From: Psychrobacillus lasiicapitis
GTDB taxonomy: Bacteria > Bacillota > Bacilli > Bacillales_A > Planococcaceae
Direction of reading: 5' to 3'
Assembly: GCF_006861795.1 (NCBI RefSeq)
Contig: NZ_VDGH01000003.1
Span: 62,001 to 126,000 of the forward strand
Length of the DNA: 64,000 nucleotides
Made by a program: the position numbers and the translations under genes. Below, piece by piece: positions 9,821 to 18,114 of this stretch (positions are counted from its first letter, which is position 1; every line of letters begins with the position of its first letter). Below the pieces are notes generated by a model. That model did no database searches and was not told where the DNA came from. It saw only the letters and a program-made list of their open reading frames with translations.

Positions 9821-10714
9821 TTACTCACCGTTCATAAAATACTGATAAGCAATTTCTGAGATACGTGCGATTGGCTCATCACCTTTATACTCTAGAGAAC
9901 TGCCTGTCGAATAGACCGTAATAACGAATTCTCCTTTGTTATCTGGTAAGTAAACGATACCAGTATCGTTGAACATCGTTCCTAAGCTGCCTGTTTTATT
10001 CGCCACTTTTTTATTTCTCGGCAGCAAACCACCAATACGCTGCTGAAAATGCTGTTTGAATAGGACTTCACGAATCTCTCTTGAACAATCTGGTGAAACA
10101 AATTCATCTAATGCAATCTTTTCTAATAAGAGACTCATATCTTTAGCAGAGCTTACATTGTTTTCTGTACTATCTTGAAAAACGATACTATTCCAATCAT
10201 AGTCACCTTCTATTAAACGATTTATAATCTCATCAAAAAGCTCTTTACTATAGGGCTGAGATGGTATACCGGCGCTTAAGCTCAAAAGCTCCCAACATGT
10301 GTGATGAATATAAATATCCTTAAATCCCATTTGATGCATTCTTTCCTGTACGTTATTTGCTCCACCAACTATACTCAGCACCTTATCAGTTGCTAAATTA
10401 TCACTAACAATGATCATCATCGTTGCCAAGTCTTTTATAGTCGGCTCTATCCCATATTGCATTTCTTGAAAAACACCGGAGCCCGGCACATAATCTTCTT
10501 CGTTTAATGGAACCCGTTCCTGTAAATTAATTTCTCCGTTAAACACTTTCTCATATAAAGTTGCTAAAATAGGAACCTTAAACACACTAGCCATCTGAAA
10601 TAATAGATTACCTTGAATATTTACTTCCTCTTGTGTCCCCAAATGTTTAATATAAATACCAAAATTAGCATCAATGCCTTCAATATAAGATTCGATTTGC
10701 TGCTTCAGTGTCAT
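9821..10714 (-). CDS. Class A beta-lactamase-like serine hydrolase in peptide transporter operon
   Basis: A 297-residue protein with the penicillin-recognising fold: S43-V-F-K46 (SxxK), S104-D-N106 (SDN) and K240-T-G242 (KTG). A W141-E142 pair sits where class A enzymes have W165-E166, but the usual Asn170 position is not obvious. There is no signal peptide, so it is probably cytoplasmic and not a resistance enzyme. An ATG at 10714 follows AAGGAGAG; an in-frame ATG 39 nt upstream lies inside the permease gene and lacks a site. It lies between the permease and ATPase genes of a peptide importer, which suggests a role on imported peptides or muropeptides (inference). B. subtilis dpp also carries a D-aminopeptidase gene, dppA. 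Confidence 0.8.
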   Translation of the reverse strand: MTLKQQIESYIEGIDANFGIYIKHLGTQEEVNIQGNLLFQMASVFKVPILATLYEKVFNGEINLQERVPLNEEDYVPGSGVFQEMQYGIEPTIKDLATMMIIVSDNLATDKVLSIVGGANNVQERMHQMGFKDIYIHHTCWELLSLSAGIPSQPYSKELFDEIINRLIEGDYDWNSIVFQDSTENNVSSAKDMSLLLEKIALDEFVSPDCSREIREVLFKQHFQQRIGGLLPRNKKVANKTGSLGTMFNDTGIVYLPDNKGEFVITVYSTGSSLEYKGDEPIARISEIAYQYFMNGE

Positions 10715-10727
10715 ACAATCTCTCCTT

Positions 10728-11624
10728 TTATTTTGATCGAGGATCCAAGGCATCCCTTAGCCCATCCCCTAATAAGTTAAACCCTAATACTACTAACATA
10801 ATGGCTAGTCCTGGAAATAACGTCATCCACCAAGCTTGGCTCAAAAATGACTTTCCGACGAAGACAAGTGCTCCCCACTCTGGGTTGGGTGGCTGTGCAC
10901 CAAGCCCAAGAAAACTAAGTGCCGCTGCAGATAATATGGAACTACCAAATTCTAAAGTTGCTAAAATAATGATAGGCGAAGCGACATTAGGCAAAATATG
11001 CTTGCAGATTATTTTCCAGTCCTTTACTCCAATTGCTTTGGATGCTTCTACATACTCTGTTTCTCGAATAGAAAGGACAGAACCTCTTACAACTCGTACA
11101 AATGATGGTACTACTGATATTGCTACCGCTATCATGGCATTTGTTAATCCGACACCAAGAACTGCTACAATAGCAATCGCCATAAGCAATGAAGGAAACG
11201 TCATCAATATATCGATAAACTGCATGATATAAATATCCAATTTGCGGTAGTACCCAGCAAGTACACCTAAAATAACTCCGATTGTGCCAGAAAGCGTCAC
11301 AGCAAAAAGCCCCATTAGTAAGGAAACTCGTCCCCCGTAAAGCATGCGGGTCCAAATATCCCTTCCAAATTCATCTGTACCTAACCAATGTGCCATGCTC
11401 GGTCCTTGCAAACTATCTTCAAATTTCATTTCGTTGACTGGATATGGTGCTATAAATGGCGCAAAAGCAGAAGTGATGATAAAAAAGAGTAAAATCATGG
11501 CTCCAACTACAGCGCCCTTATTTTTTTTCATTTTTTTTATAAAATGTGCTACGGAAGATTGGGTCTTTGTTTCGATATCAATTGGATCTGGATAAACAAG
11601 TGAAGTAGGATTGTTTCCCAGCAT
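10728..11624 (-). CDS. Peptide ABC transporter permease (DppC/OppC type)
   Basis: A 298-residue inner-membrane permease with the N-terminal OppC-type tail (FIKKMKKNKGAVVGAMIL), the LGTDEFGRDIW motif typical of the C subunit, about six membrane spans, and the EAA loop EASKAIGVKDWKIICKHILP that docks on the ATPases. Its ATG follows GAGGGGAGAG. It lies 22 nt downstream of the partner permease gene, within one operon. Confidence 0.94.
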   Translation of the reverse strand: MLGNNPTSLVYPDPIDIETKTQSSVAHFIKKMKKNKGAVVGAMILLFFIITSAFAPFIAPYPVNEMKFEDSLQGPSMAHWLGTDEFGRDIWTRMLYGGRVSLLMGLFAVTLSGTIGVILGVLAGYYRKLDIYIMQFIDILMTFPSLLMAIAIVAVLGVGLTNAMIAVAISVVPSFVRVVRGSVLSIRETEYVEASKAIGVKDWKIICKHILPNVASPIIILATLEFGSSILSAAALSFLGLGAQPPNPEWGALVFVGKSFLSQAWWMTLFPGLAIMLVVLGFNLLGDGLRDALDPRSK

Positions 11625-11646
11625 AATCTCTCCCCTCTAACTCCTA

Positions 11647-12567
11647 TTATTCGTATTGAATGCGAGGATCTAGCTTTGTATATAAAAGATCTACAACAAA
11701 GTTTACGATGATAATCATTGCAGCCATAAATAAGAGTAATCCTTGTACAGTTGGAATATCTCGAGTAGAAATCGCGGATACGATTAAACTTCCTAGACCC
11801 GGAAGTGCAAATACGGTCTCTGTCACAACTGCTCCCGCCATTAAATAGCCAAATTGCATGCCAATCAGCGTAACTACAGGGATGATGGCATTTTGTAAAC
11901 TATGTCTAAATATAAGTCGATAAGAACCCGCTCCTTTTGCTTTTGCCGTGCGAATATAATCCTGTTTAATAACATCTAGCATACTCGACCTAGTCATCCG
12001 GGCAATACTGCCCGCAGTACCGAGCCCTAAAGTAATCGAGGGTAGTATGAGTGAGTAAAATCCGCTATACCCAGAAATCGGGAAGATGCTTAGTTGGTAC
12101 GAAAATAGAAGTATTAAAAACAAAGCAATCCAAAAGCCAGGAGCGGATATTCCTATTAAAGCCAGAACCATTGCAAGTTGATCGTAAATAGTATTTTTTT
12201 TCACTGCAGCTACTACCCCAATGATAATTCCAGTAATAGAGCCAAAAATAATACTATATAACGCTAATTGCGCAGTAATAGGAATACGATTTAAAATCTC
12301 TTCTACCACGGTATAGCCTGTTATATAAGAGGTTCCAAGATCGCCTTGGATAGCCTGGAACATATAAGAAAAATATTGGACAAGAATAGGGCGATCCAGC
12401 CCTAATCTCATCTCCAATTCCTTAATGGATTCCTCCGTAGCATAATCTCCCAAAATATGATTAACAGGATTGCCAGGTATCAAATGAATAATCATAAAAA
12501 CTAGGACAGATACTCCAAATATAGTGATGATCATCGTGAACATTCTTTTGAACAAATAGGATGACAA
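11647..12567 (-). CDS. Peptide ABC transporter permease (DppB/OppB type)
   Basis: A 306-residue permease with the B-subunit N-terminus (SYLFKRMFTMIITIFGVSVLVF), the LGLDRPILVQY segment, about six spans and the EAA loop RTAKAKGAGSYRLIFRHSLQN. The start codon is TTG at 12567, preceded by GAGGGGGCG. The solute-binding gene lies about 280 nt upstream, separated by a dispersed repeat, so the permease may depend on read-through or on its own promoter. Confidence 0.94.
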   Translation of the reverse strand: MSSYLFKRMFTMIITIFGVSVLVFMIIHLIPGNPVNHILGDYATEESIKELEMRLGLDRPILVQYFSYMFQAIQGDLGTSYITGYTVVEEILNRIPITAQLALYSIIFGSITGIIIGVVAAVKKNTIYDQLAMVLALIGISAPGFWIALFLILLFSYQLSIFPISGYSGFYSLILPSITLGLGTAGSIARMTRSSMLDVIKQDYIRTAKAKGAGSYRLIFRHSLQNAIIPVVTLIGMQFGYLMAGAVVTETVFALPGLGSLIVSAISTRDIPTVQGLLLFMAAMIIIVNFVVDLLYTKLDPRIQYE

Positions 12568-12846
12568 GTAAACGCCCCCTCTGCTTCGGATTAGATTGTA
12601 AATTAAATCAATTTCATCATAGGGAAAAACATTTAAAATCTACAACGATGTGATTCCGCTCCAGGCGGACGCTTTCCGCGGGCTTGGCTTCAGCCTCCTC
12701 GTCGGTCCGCTTCTGCGGGGTCTTCAGCTCAAGCTAATCCCGCTGGAGTCGCCGCCTTCCGCTTCAATCAATGTAATTAGAACTCCAAACGAATATCCTG
12801 ATTTTTAGTTACAATTTACGATTGTAAAATTAACTCAAATACTTAT
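12568..12846. other. Gap inside the peptide transporter operon
   Basis: No gene is visible. The gap is largely filled by a GC-rich dispersed repeat at 12651-12770; the flanks are AT-rich. Confidence 0.6.
12651..12770. repeat. GC-rich dispersed intergenic repeat with inverted ends
   Basis: About 120 bp, far more GC-rich than its surroundings. It begins TGATTCCGCTCCAGGCGGAC and ends GCCGCCTTCCGCTTCAATCA; the ends are imperfect inverted copies of each other. I recognise the pattern 'CCAGGCGGACGCTTTCCGCG' as one scattered through Bacillaceae and Planococcaceae genomes. There is no coding potential. Confidence 0.75.
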
Positions 12847-14415
12847 TTATTCTTTTACCTTCACACTAGTCCACTCGATCGTATTGTTTATAGGATGAAC
12901 GTCAAAGCTTTCAAAGTTGCGGATAGCAGTGACGTTTTCCTTTACGTACAATGGGATAAAAGGAGACTCTTCCACAAGCATTTCTTGCGCCTCTTCATAC
13001 AACTTTGAGCGATCCTCTTGGTCCATTTCAATAGCTGCTTTGTCTAAAATGCTGTATATTTTCTCATTTTCATAATGTAATCTTTTCGATTTGTCTTTTC
13101 CGAAAAGTAAAAAGTTCAGTACATCTGCATCTGGCCAACCGTAACTCCATAACAGCATTTCATGTACGCCTTTTGGTGTTTGTTCAATAATCGTTGCGGA
13201 TTCCTTCACTGCAATATTTATTTTCACCCCTATCTCCATTAACTGATTTTGTATGACTTGTGCCGCTCTTTGATTGGCTGGATCATCATCCACCCACAAC
13301 TCCACCGAAAACTCCTTACCATCTTTCATCACGACGCCATCTTTATTCGTTTCATTCCATCCAGCTTCCGCTAAAAGCTTTTTCGCTGCATCAATATCTC
13401 TTGTATATTTGTCCCGAGCCATTGTCTCAATTTTTTCGCTATAGCCAAACACTGTTTTTGGTAGTGGGCCGAATACTGCTTGCGCCTCACCATTTAATGT
13501 GTTGTCGATAATTGACTCCCGATCAATCGCAAGTGCAAGTGCTTGTCTCACTTTTACATCTTGGAAAATAGGTTGTTTATTGTTCCATCCCAAATAACTT
13601 AATGTATCACTTTGTACTCTCTTAATCGTTACTTCCGAATCTTTTTCAAGGTCTTCTATATATTGATAAGGAACATTTAGCAAGACATCTACATTTCCTT
13701 TTTTAAATTCTAAAATTCTTGTTTCCTCATCTGGAATAAATCTAAATTTCACACTATCAAAACCAGGTTTTTGGCTTTCCCAATTAAAATCCTTATAAGG
13801 CTCATAAACAAGTGAATCTCCTCTATTAATCTTCACTAGCTTAAGCGGACCAGATCCACTAGGATTTTTCTCAAATCCTTCCCCTTCTCCATTCAATACG
13901 GAAACATCCAAAGGTGCTAAAAATGGAGTCGTTGCATTAATAAAGAACGGTGCAAATTGATCCTTCCATGTGATTTTGAAAGAGTAGTCACTTAAAACTT
14001 CGATGCTATCAATATCCCCTGCATTCGTGCTAAATGGTGAAGAAGAAATTAACCGTTCAAAAGATAACTTTACTGCTTCCGCATTCACCGGTTTTCCCGA
14101 ATGAAATACTGCGTCCTCTTTCAAATTGAAAATCACTTCCTTCCCATCCCCAATCACTTCATAATCTGTAATTAAATTTGGTACAATGTTCCCGTCATTA
14201 TCAAGTTTTAATAATGTATCATATAGCGGTATATTTGCTTCACCAGTAGAAGATGTACGATGGATATCCACAGAGTCGGGTTCTGAAACTAACCCAACCA
14301 CAACTTCCCGATCCTTGCCCTTATTAGCATCCGTTTCCTTTGAACGATTACAGCCCGATACGATTAGCAAAAAGTCAATAAACATCATAAAAACTACAAA
14401 TCGTTTCCTGTTCAT
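12847..14415 (-). CDS. Peptide-binding lipoprotein (DppE/OppA family)
   Basis: A 522-residue solute-binding protein of the SBP_bac_5 family and first gene of the peptide importer operon. The N-terminus MNRKRFVVFMMFIDFLLIVSGCN has a lipobox LIVSGC, so the mature protein is a lipoprotein held at the outer face of the membrane. Family hallmarks include YDTLLKLDNDGNIVPNLITD, NLKEDAVFHSGKPVNAEAVK, VRQALALAIDRE and the C-terminal EESPFIPLYVKENV. It delivers peptides to the permease pair encoded at 12567-10728. The ligand (dipeptide, oligopeptide or muropeptide) cannot be read from the sequence. Confidence 0.93.
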   Translation of the reverse strand: MNRKRFVVFMMFIDFLLIVSGCNRSKETDANKGKDREVVVGLVSEPDSVDIHRTSSTGEANIPLYDTLLKLDNDGNIVPNLITDYEVIGDGKEVIFNLKEDAVFHSGKPVNAEAVKLSFERLISSSPFSTNAGDIDSIEVLSDYSFKITWKDQFAPFFINATTPFLAPLDVSVLNGEGEGFEKNPSGSGPLKLVKINRGDSLVYEPYKDFNWESQKPGFDSVKFRFIPDEETRILEFKKGNVDVLLNVPYQYIEDLEKDSEVTIKRVQSDTLSYLGWNNKQPIFQDVKVRQALALAIDRESIIDNTLNGEAQAVFGPLPKTVFGYSEKIETMARDKYTRDIDAAKKLLAEAGWNETNKDGVVMKDGKEFSVELWVDDDPANQRAAQVIQNQLMEIGVKINIAVKESATIIEQTPKGVHEMLLWSYGWPDADVLNFLLFGKDKSKRLHYENEKIYSILDKAAIEMDQEDRSKLYEEAQEMLVEESPFIPLYVKENVTAIRNFESFDVHPINNTIEWTSVKVKE

Positions 14416-14596
14416 GAATAAATGACCCCCTGTTTTTTTATTTAACTTCTAGAAATAGTGTGATGATTAGCTTGTCCTACCGAAATGTTGGGAATTTAAA
14501 CTACTATATTCCGATCGTTGGAGAGTTATGTCAGGATTTTGGGAAATATTACAATATTGTTACTGGTGCGGACAACAGTAACAATAACTGTATATA

Positions 14597-14636
14597 AAAA
14601 AGAAGTAGCCAACAGTTTGCATTGGCCACTTCTTTC
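14597..14636 (-). terminator. Terminator of the SH3-tailed nucleotidase gene
   Basis: A stem GAAGTAGCCAA/TTGGCCACTTC with a 9-nt loop is followed on the minus strand by TTCTTTTTTAT. The 45-bp palindrome copy 3 lies between it and the stop codon. Confidence 0.75.
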
Positions 14637-14642
14637 GATATT

Positions 14643-14687
14643 GTCCCTGTGTAAAACACTATTCAGAATTGAGTCGTACACAGGGAC
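14643..14687. repeat. Dispersed 45-bp palindrome, copy 3
   Basis: An imperfect copy: GTCCCTGTGTAAAACACTATT against a right arm with several mismatches. It sits 10 nt beyond the stop of the nucleotidase at 14697. Confidence 0.85.
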
Positions 14688-14696
14688 AGAACTAAC

Positions 14697-16946
14697 TTAT
14701 TTTTCTATTTTAATATATCGACTATAAACATAGCCTTTTTTGCCTTTATAAGAAATCTTATACCAACCGTTTTCTTTTCCTAGAATTGTTATTTCTGTAT
14801 TCTTAGAGATTGCTCCTATTGGTTTACTATTGTTGGATGGCTTAGGACGAACATTTAGGAAGTAGGAAGTAACAATTCCTTTCTCTTTAGATAATACTGG
14901 TTTCGTATTTGTTGGTTTTGGTTTATCTGTTGTTGTGTTACTTGGAATCGTTGGCTTTTCTGCCGGTTTTTCAGTTTCTTTCTCTTTTACCGGAGTATTC
15001 AAGACTTTCACAAGCTCTTGATAAAATTCTCCTGTCGTTTTTAATTGAGAAAATTTAGTTGTATCTACTTTTGCTTTCTTAGTTAACTCTTCAATTTCTT
15101 TTTTGGTTATTGTATCTTTTACATTGATCGAAGCGACATTCGTAAACTTTCCATCTTCTGTCGTAGGTATGTCTAAAATACCTTTATTGATGAGTTCGAC
15201 AGCAGCCATACGAGCATCTGATGTTGTATCAACCCCAACAATTTTCCAGTTATTTTGGATTATTGGTTCATACTTACCGTTCATCTCTTCTGTTAAATAT
15301 CTAATTGCTAGATTACGGATAGTCCCTCCTGTTTCCCCATATGCACTTTCCTCTTTAGAGGACCAAATCATATTAAATTTACGCCCTTCAAGTGCTTGAT
15401 CTTTTGACAGAAGAAAATCCATTCTATATGAGTTCATTCCAAGTTTCAGATTATCTTCCATTTCAATAGGTGTTCCATCTAGTTTACGGAGATTTTTTAT
15501 TCTGTTTCCCGGTTGCTCGGTTAGGTCAATTTCATATTTAACATTGCCAAAAAAGTCGTTCGTACTATATTTAGAGGAACGTCGTTTTTTATCAAAGCTA
15601 ATCGTTACGTCCCCGTCTCGTGTACTGTTAAAGTAACCAACCGCCCATTCCATATAGTCTTTTAAGTCTTTTCCGGTTACTTCATATACAGATACTTCTC
15701 CACCAGCAAATTGATAATTGTATGCAATATCTTTTTTCTTGATAGGACCTTTATCCAATAATGCTTTGTCGTTATCAATCTGATGTGCTACTACATCTGC
15801 TTTACTATAATGTAGCATGACCTCATGAAAGAAGTCTGACAAAGGGGTTTCTTGAACTTGTACGGCAGGAACTCCATTTATCTCATTTTTCGGGACAAGA
15901 TTTGTTCCTTTTAGTTGTGCTACCTCAATATTCGCATCCTTACGAGCAAACTCATGATATGGTTTTAATAGCTTTTCCAGTTCTTTATCTGATTCTACAA
16001 ATGTCCCATCTTCGTTCTTTACTGGGATAGTCGATGCCTCTTTTTCTGTTAATGTCAGCTTGTCTCCCTGACGAGTAAATGACAAATCTATTCTTGAAAT
16101 ATGTGTTCCGTATTTGTTAGGTTCTGTTATAAGGATCCCGTTAACATCTTCTTTATTAATAAGTACATGATTATGACCTGCAAAGATTGCGGCTAGTTCT
16201 GGAATCGCGTTAGCCATTTCCTTCACTCCCGTTCCCGGATTGCCGTTCTCATTTTCTAAGCCCATATGCATCAGGCCGATCATTACATCTACTTTACCAG
16301 TTAATTCTTCAACTGCTTTTTTCGTCTCTTCTATTGGATTTTTCACAACTAATCCATCCAGATGATTTGTCCCCTTCTCGTACTCCGTGATCATAGGAGT
16401 CACCATACCAATAATCCCAATTTTAATCCCTTCACGCTCAATGATTGTATATGCTGGTAAATAGCGTTCTCCATTTTCTTTATATATATTTCCAGCTAGT
16501 TTAGGTCCCTTGAATTGACTAGAAACTTTGTCTAATACATCTAAACCGAAATTAAATTCATGGTTTCCATAAGTCCAAGCTTCATAGCCCATTTCATTGA
16601 TAGCAACTGTCATCGGAGATTCTGGTTGGTCATTGAATAGTTCAGCAGAATTATCTTGTATCAAATCTCCATTATCCAGCAAAATAGTATTCGGATTATC
16701 TTTACGAATACCTTGTATTATTGTATGTAATTGAGTTAAACTCCCTGTTAAATTAGGACCATCAATCGCATAATCCCAAGGCATAAAACGGCCATGGATA
16801 TCCGACGTGGCAAGGAGCGTAATATTAATCTCCTCTTCCTTCTCCTGTGCATTTACAGGTGTTTGCTTAAATAAAACCCCTGATGCAAGAATCAATACCA
16901 TAGCAATAAGTAGTGATATACTTTTACTAAATTTCCTCATTTTCAA
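14697..16946 (-). CDS. Secreted bifunctional 2',3'-cyclic-nucleotide phosphodiesterase / nucleotidase with SH3 tail
   Basis: 749 residues. A signal peptide (1 to about 33, ending VNA) precedes a metallophosphatase with D49-x-H51, GD92, GNHE (125-128), GLMHMG and FAGHNH, and the 5'-nucleotidase C-terminal domain. After a helical stretch (about 590-640) and a Lys/Pro/Thr-rich linker there is an SH3b domain (about 685-749; VRPKPSNNSKPIGAI, GWYKISYKGKKGYV), which usually binds peptidoglycan. It therefore performs the same type of job as the gene at 5029 but is held to the wall by a different module. A perfect 17-nt-spaced SigA promoter lies at 16989-17017. Confidence 0.9.
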   Translation of the reverse strand: MKMRKFSKSISLLIAMVLILASGVLFKQTPVNAQEKEEEINITLLATSDIHGRFMPWDYAIDGPNLTGSLTQLHTIIQGIRKDNPNTILLDNGDLIQDNSAELFNDQPESPMTVAINEMGYEAWTYGNHEFNFGLDVLDKVSSQFKGPKLAGNIYKENGERYLPAYTIIEREGIKIGIIGMVTPMITEYEKGTNHLDGLVVKNPIEETKKAVEELTGKVDVMIGLMHMGLENENGNPGTGVKEMANAIPELAAIFAGHNHVLINKEDVNGILITEPNKYGTHISRIDLSFTRQGDKLTLTEKEASTIPVKNEDGTFVESDKELEKLLKPYHEFARKDANIEVAQLKGTNLVPKNEINGVPAVQVQETPLSDFFHEVMLHYSKADVVAHQIDNDKALLDKGPIKKKDIAYNYQFAGGEVSVYEVTGKDLKDYMEWAVGYFNSTRDGDVTISFDKKRRSSKYSTNDFFGNVKYEIDLTEQPGNRIKNLRKLDGTPIEMEDNLKLGMNSYRMDFLLSKDQALEGRKFNMIWSSKEESAYGETGGTIRNLAIRYLTEEMNGKYEPIIQNNWKIVGVDTTSDARMAAVELINKGILDIPTTEDGKFTNVASINVKDTITKKEIEELTKKAKVDTTKFSQLKTTGEFYQELVKVLNTPVKEKETEKPAEKPTIPSNTTTDKPKPTNTKPVLSKEKGIVTSYFLNVRPKPSNNSKPIGAISKNTEITILGKENGWYKISYKGKKGYVYSRYIKIEK

Positions 16947-16988
16947 ATCTTCCCCTCTTATGGTCTGAATTTTAAAACTAACCAGATT

Positions 16989-17017
16989 AGTATAGCATTC
17001 TCTTATTTTTCGCTCAA
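16989..17017 (-). promoter_or_regulatory. SigA promoter of the SH3-tailed nucleotidase
   Basis: Minus-strand TTGAGC and TATACT are separated by 17 nt, about 40 nt upstream of the GGGGAAG ribosome site and ATG. Confidence 0.65.
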
Positions 17018-17030
17018 TGTCTTGTTTTTT

Positions 17031-17075
17031 ATCCCTGTGTAAGAAATAATTCTGAATTGTTTCTTACACAGGGAT
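17031..17075. repeat. Dispersed 45-bp palindrome, copy 4
   Basis: 21-bp arms with one T.G wobble around a CTG loop. It lies in the divergent gap between the nucleotidase and the SLAP gene, so here it cannot be a 3' terminator for either flanking gene. Confidence 0.88.
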
Positions 17076-17108
17076 CTTTAGGTTACAGAAGGACTATGTG
17101 TCTTATTA

Positions 17109-17117
17109 TGTTATACT
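17109..17117 (+). promoter_or_regulatory. Extended -10 promoter of the SLAP gene
   Basis: TGTTATACT (extended -10) lies about 37 nt upstream of the ATG. No convincing -35 is seen, which fits extended -10 promoters. Confidence 0.4.
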
Positions 17118-17153
17118 TATCAAATAGAACGTTTAGAAGAAAGGAACTAACTT

Positions 17154-17975
17154 ATGACAAATTCACCTAAAACATATAAAACAGAAATCGACTTTTCAAC
17201 AGACTGGGAAATCCCAGCACAGGAGAAGTATATTTTTCAATACTTTCATCAACAATTAGCAGACTTGGAAGCCAACCAACTTCATGTACATGGGGTTAAA
17301 TTATATACAGTGAATGATGGTATTGTTGTAACGGCAATTATTAGACATTCTTTACCGAAAAAACTACGTCTCGAGCAGGTAGTCTTAGTAGTAAAAGATA
17401 AAGAAGGAAAAGAACTAGCGAAGAAACAATTTGATATGGAATTGTTTGGGGAGTTAGAAGCATGTACTGCGAGACCATGGAACTTCCTATTTGAAAGGGA
17501 CGATTTGCTAGTTCCTTATGAAGAAATACAAAATGAAATGGATTTTGAAATGGCATTTGAGTATTACGAAAAAGTAGTAAAAGATTTCGAACTATACTTA
17601 GATGAAAATTGGTCGAACGGCCTGACGGAAGATCAAAAAGGGTATGTGCATAATTTGGTTGCTTCATTAGAACCAATTAAGGAGAACGAAATCTCGGTTG
17701 TTGGATTCCATTTCCACGAGACAGAAGAAGCAGTTAATGTATATATCATCATTCGAAATGCATTTGCTCAATCATTAACAATTGAAAACCTACCAATTCA
17801 ATTGTTTGATGCTACTGGAGATTTAGTATGTAAACTCGGTTTCCCGATTGGAGAATTCGAAATTGCTTCTAAACAAGCACGTCCACTCAGCTTATCTTTC
17901 TCGAAAGAAGTGTTCATGAAAGTAAGTCCTGATTTCAGTGCTTGGAAAATCGAAATGATTCCACAAACATTATAG
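17154..17975 (+). CDS. SLAP-domain protein (accessory Sec / S-layer assembly protein, SlaP-like)
   Basis: A 273-residue acidic protein without signal peptide or membrane span. It contains two copies of the SLAP fold: about 38-115 (LHVHGVKLYTVNDGIVVTAI... ARPWNFLFERDDL) and about 180-260 (ISVVGFHFHETEEAVNVYII... ARPLSLSFSKE). Each has the pattern 'hydrophobic strand, I.R......L...PI.L.D..G, RP.S..F'. Such proteins accompany SecA2 in S-layer-forming Bacillota; B. anthracis SlaP is needed for S-layer protein secretion. The position next to a block of S-layer genes supports the role. No secA2 is in this window. Possible, but less likely: an unrelated cytoplasmic chaperone. Confidence 0.78.
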   Translation: MTNSPKTYKTEIDFSTDWEIPAQEKYIFQYFHQQLADLEANQLHVHGVKLYTVNDGIVVTAIIRHSLPKKLRLEQVVLVVKDKEGKELAKKQFDMELFGELEACTARPWNFLFERDDLLVPYEEIQNEMDFEMAFEYYEKVVKDFELYLDENWSNGLTEDQKGYVHNLVASLEPIKENEISVVGFHFHETEEAVNVYIIIRNAFAQSLTIENLPIQLFDATGDLVCKLGFPIGEFEIASKQARPLSLSFSKEVFMKVSPDFSAWKIEMIPQTL

Positions 17976-17983
17976 ATCATTAT

Positions 17984-18017
17984 GTCGTTATAGGGTTTTC
18001 CCTTTAACGACTTTTTT
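17984..18017 (+). terminator. Terminator of the SLAP gene
   Basis: A stem GTCGTTA.AGGG/CCCT.TAACGAC is followed by six T. Confidence 0.85.
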
Positions 18018-18114
18018 CATCCCTTTTTGTCCCTCCTTCTCTCAATCTGAGGACTTTCGACTACAGTCTTATAGTATAATAGTGGAAAGTGAGGTTTAAA
18101 GGAGGAAAAAACAG

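Noticed and set aside
9821-10714. A beta-lactam resistance gene
   Set aside because: Catalytic motifs are present but there is no signal peptide and the gene is embedded in a peptide transporter operon, so resistance is not supported.
12651-12770. Structured RNA gene or tRNA cluster because of high GC
   Set aside because: There is no tRNA or known riboswitch pattern; the sequence matches a type of dispersed repeat with inverted ends.
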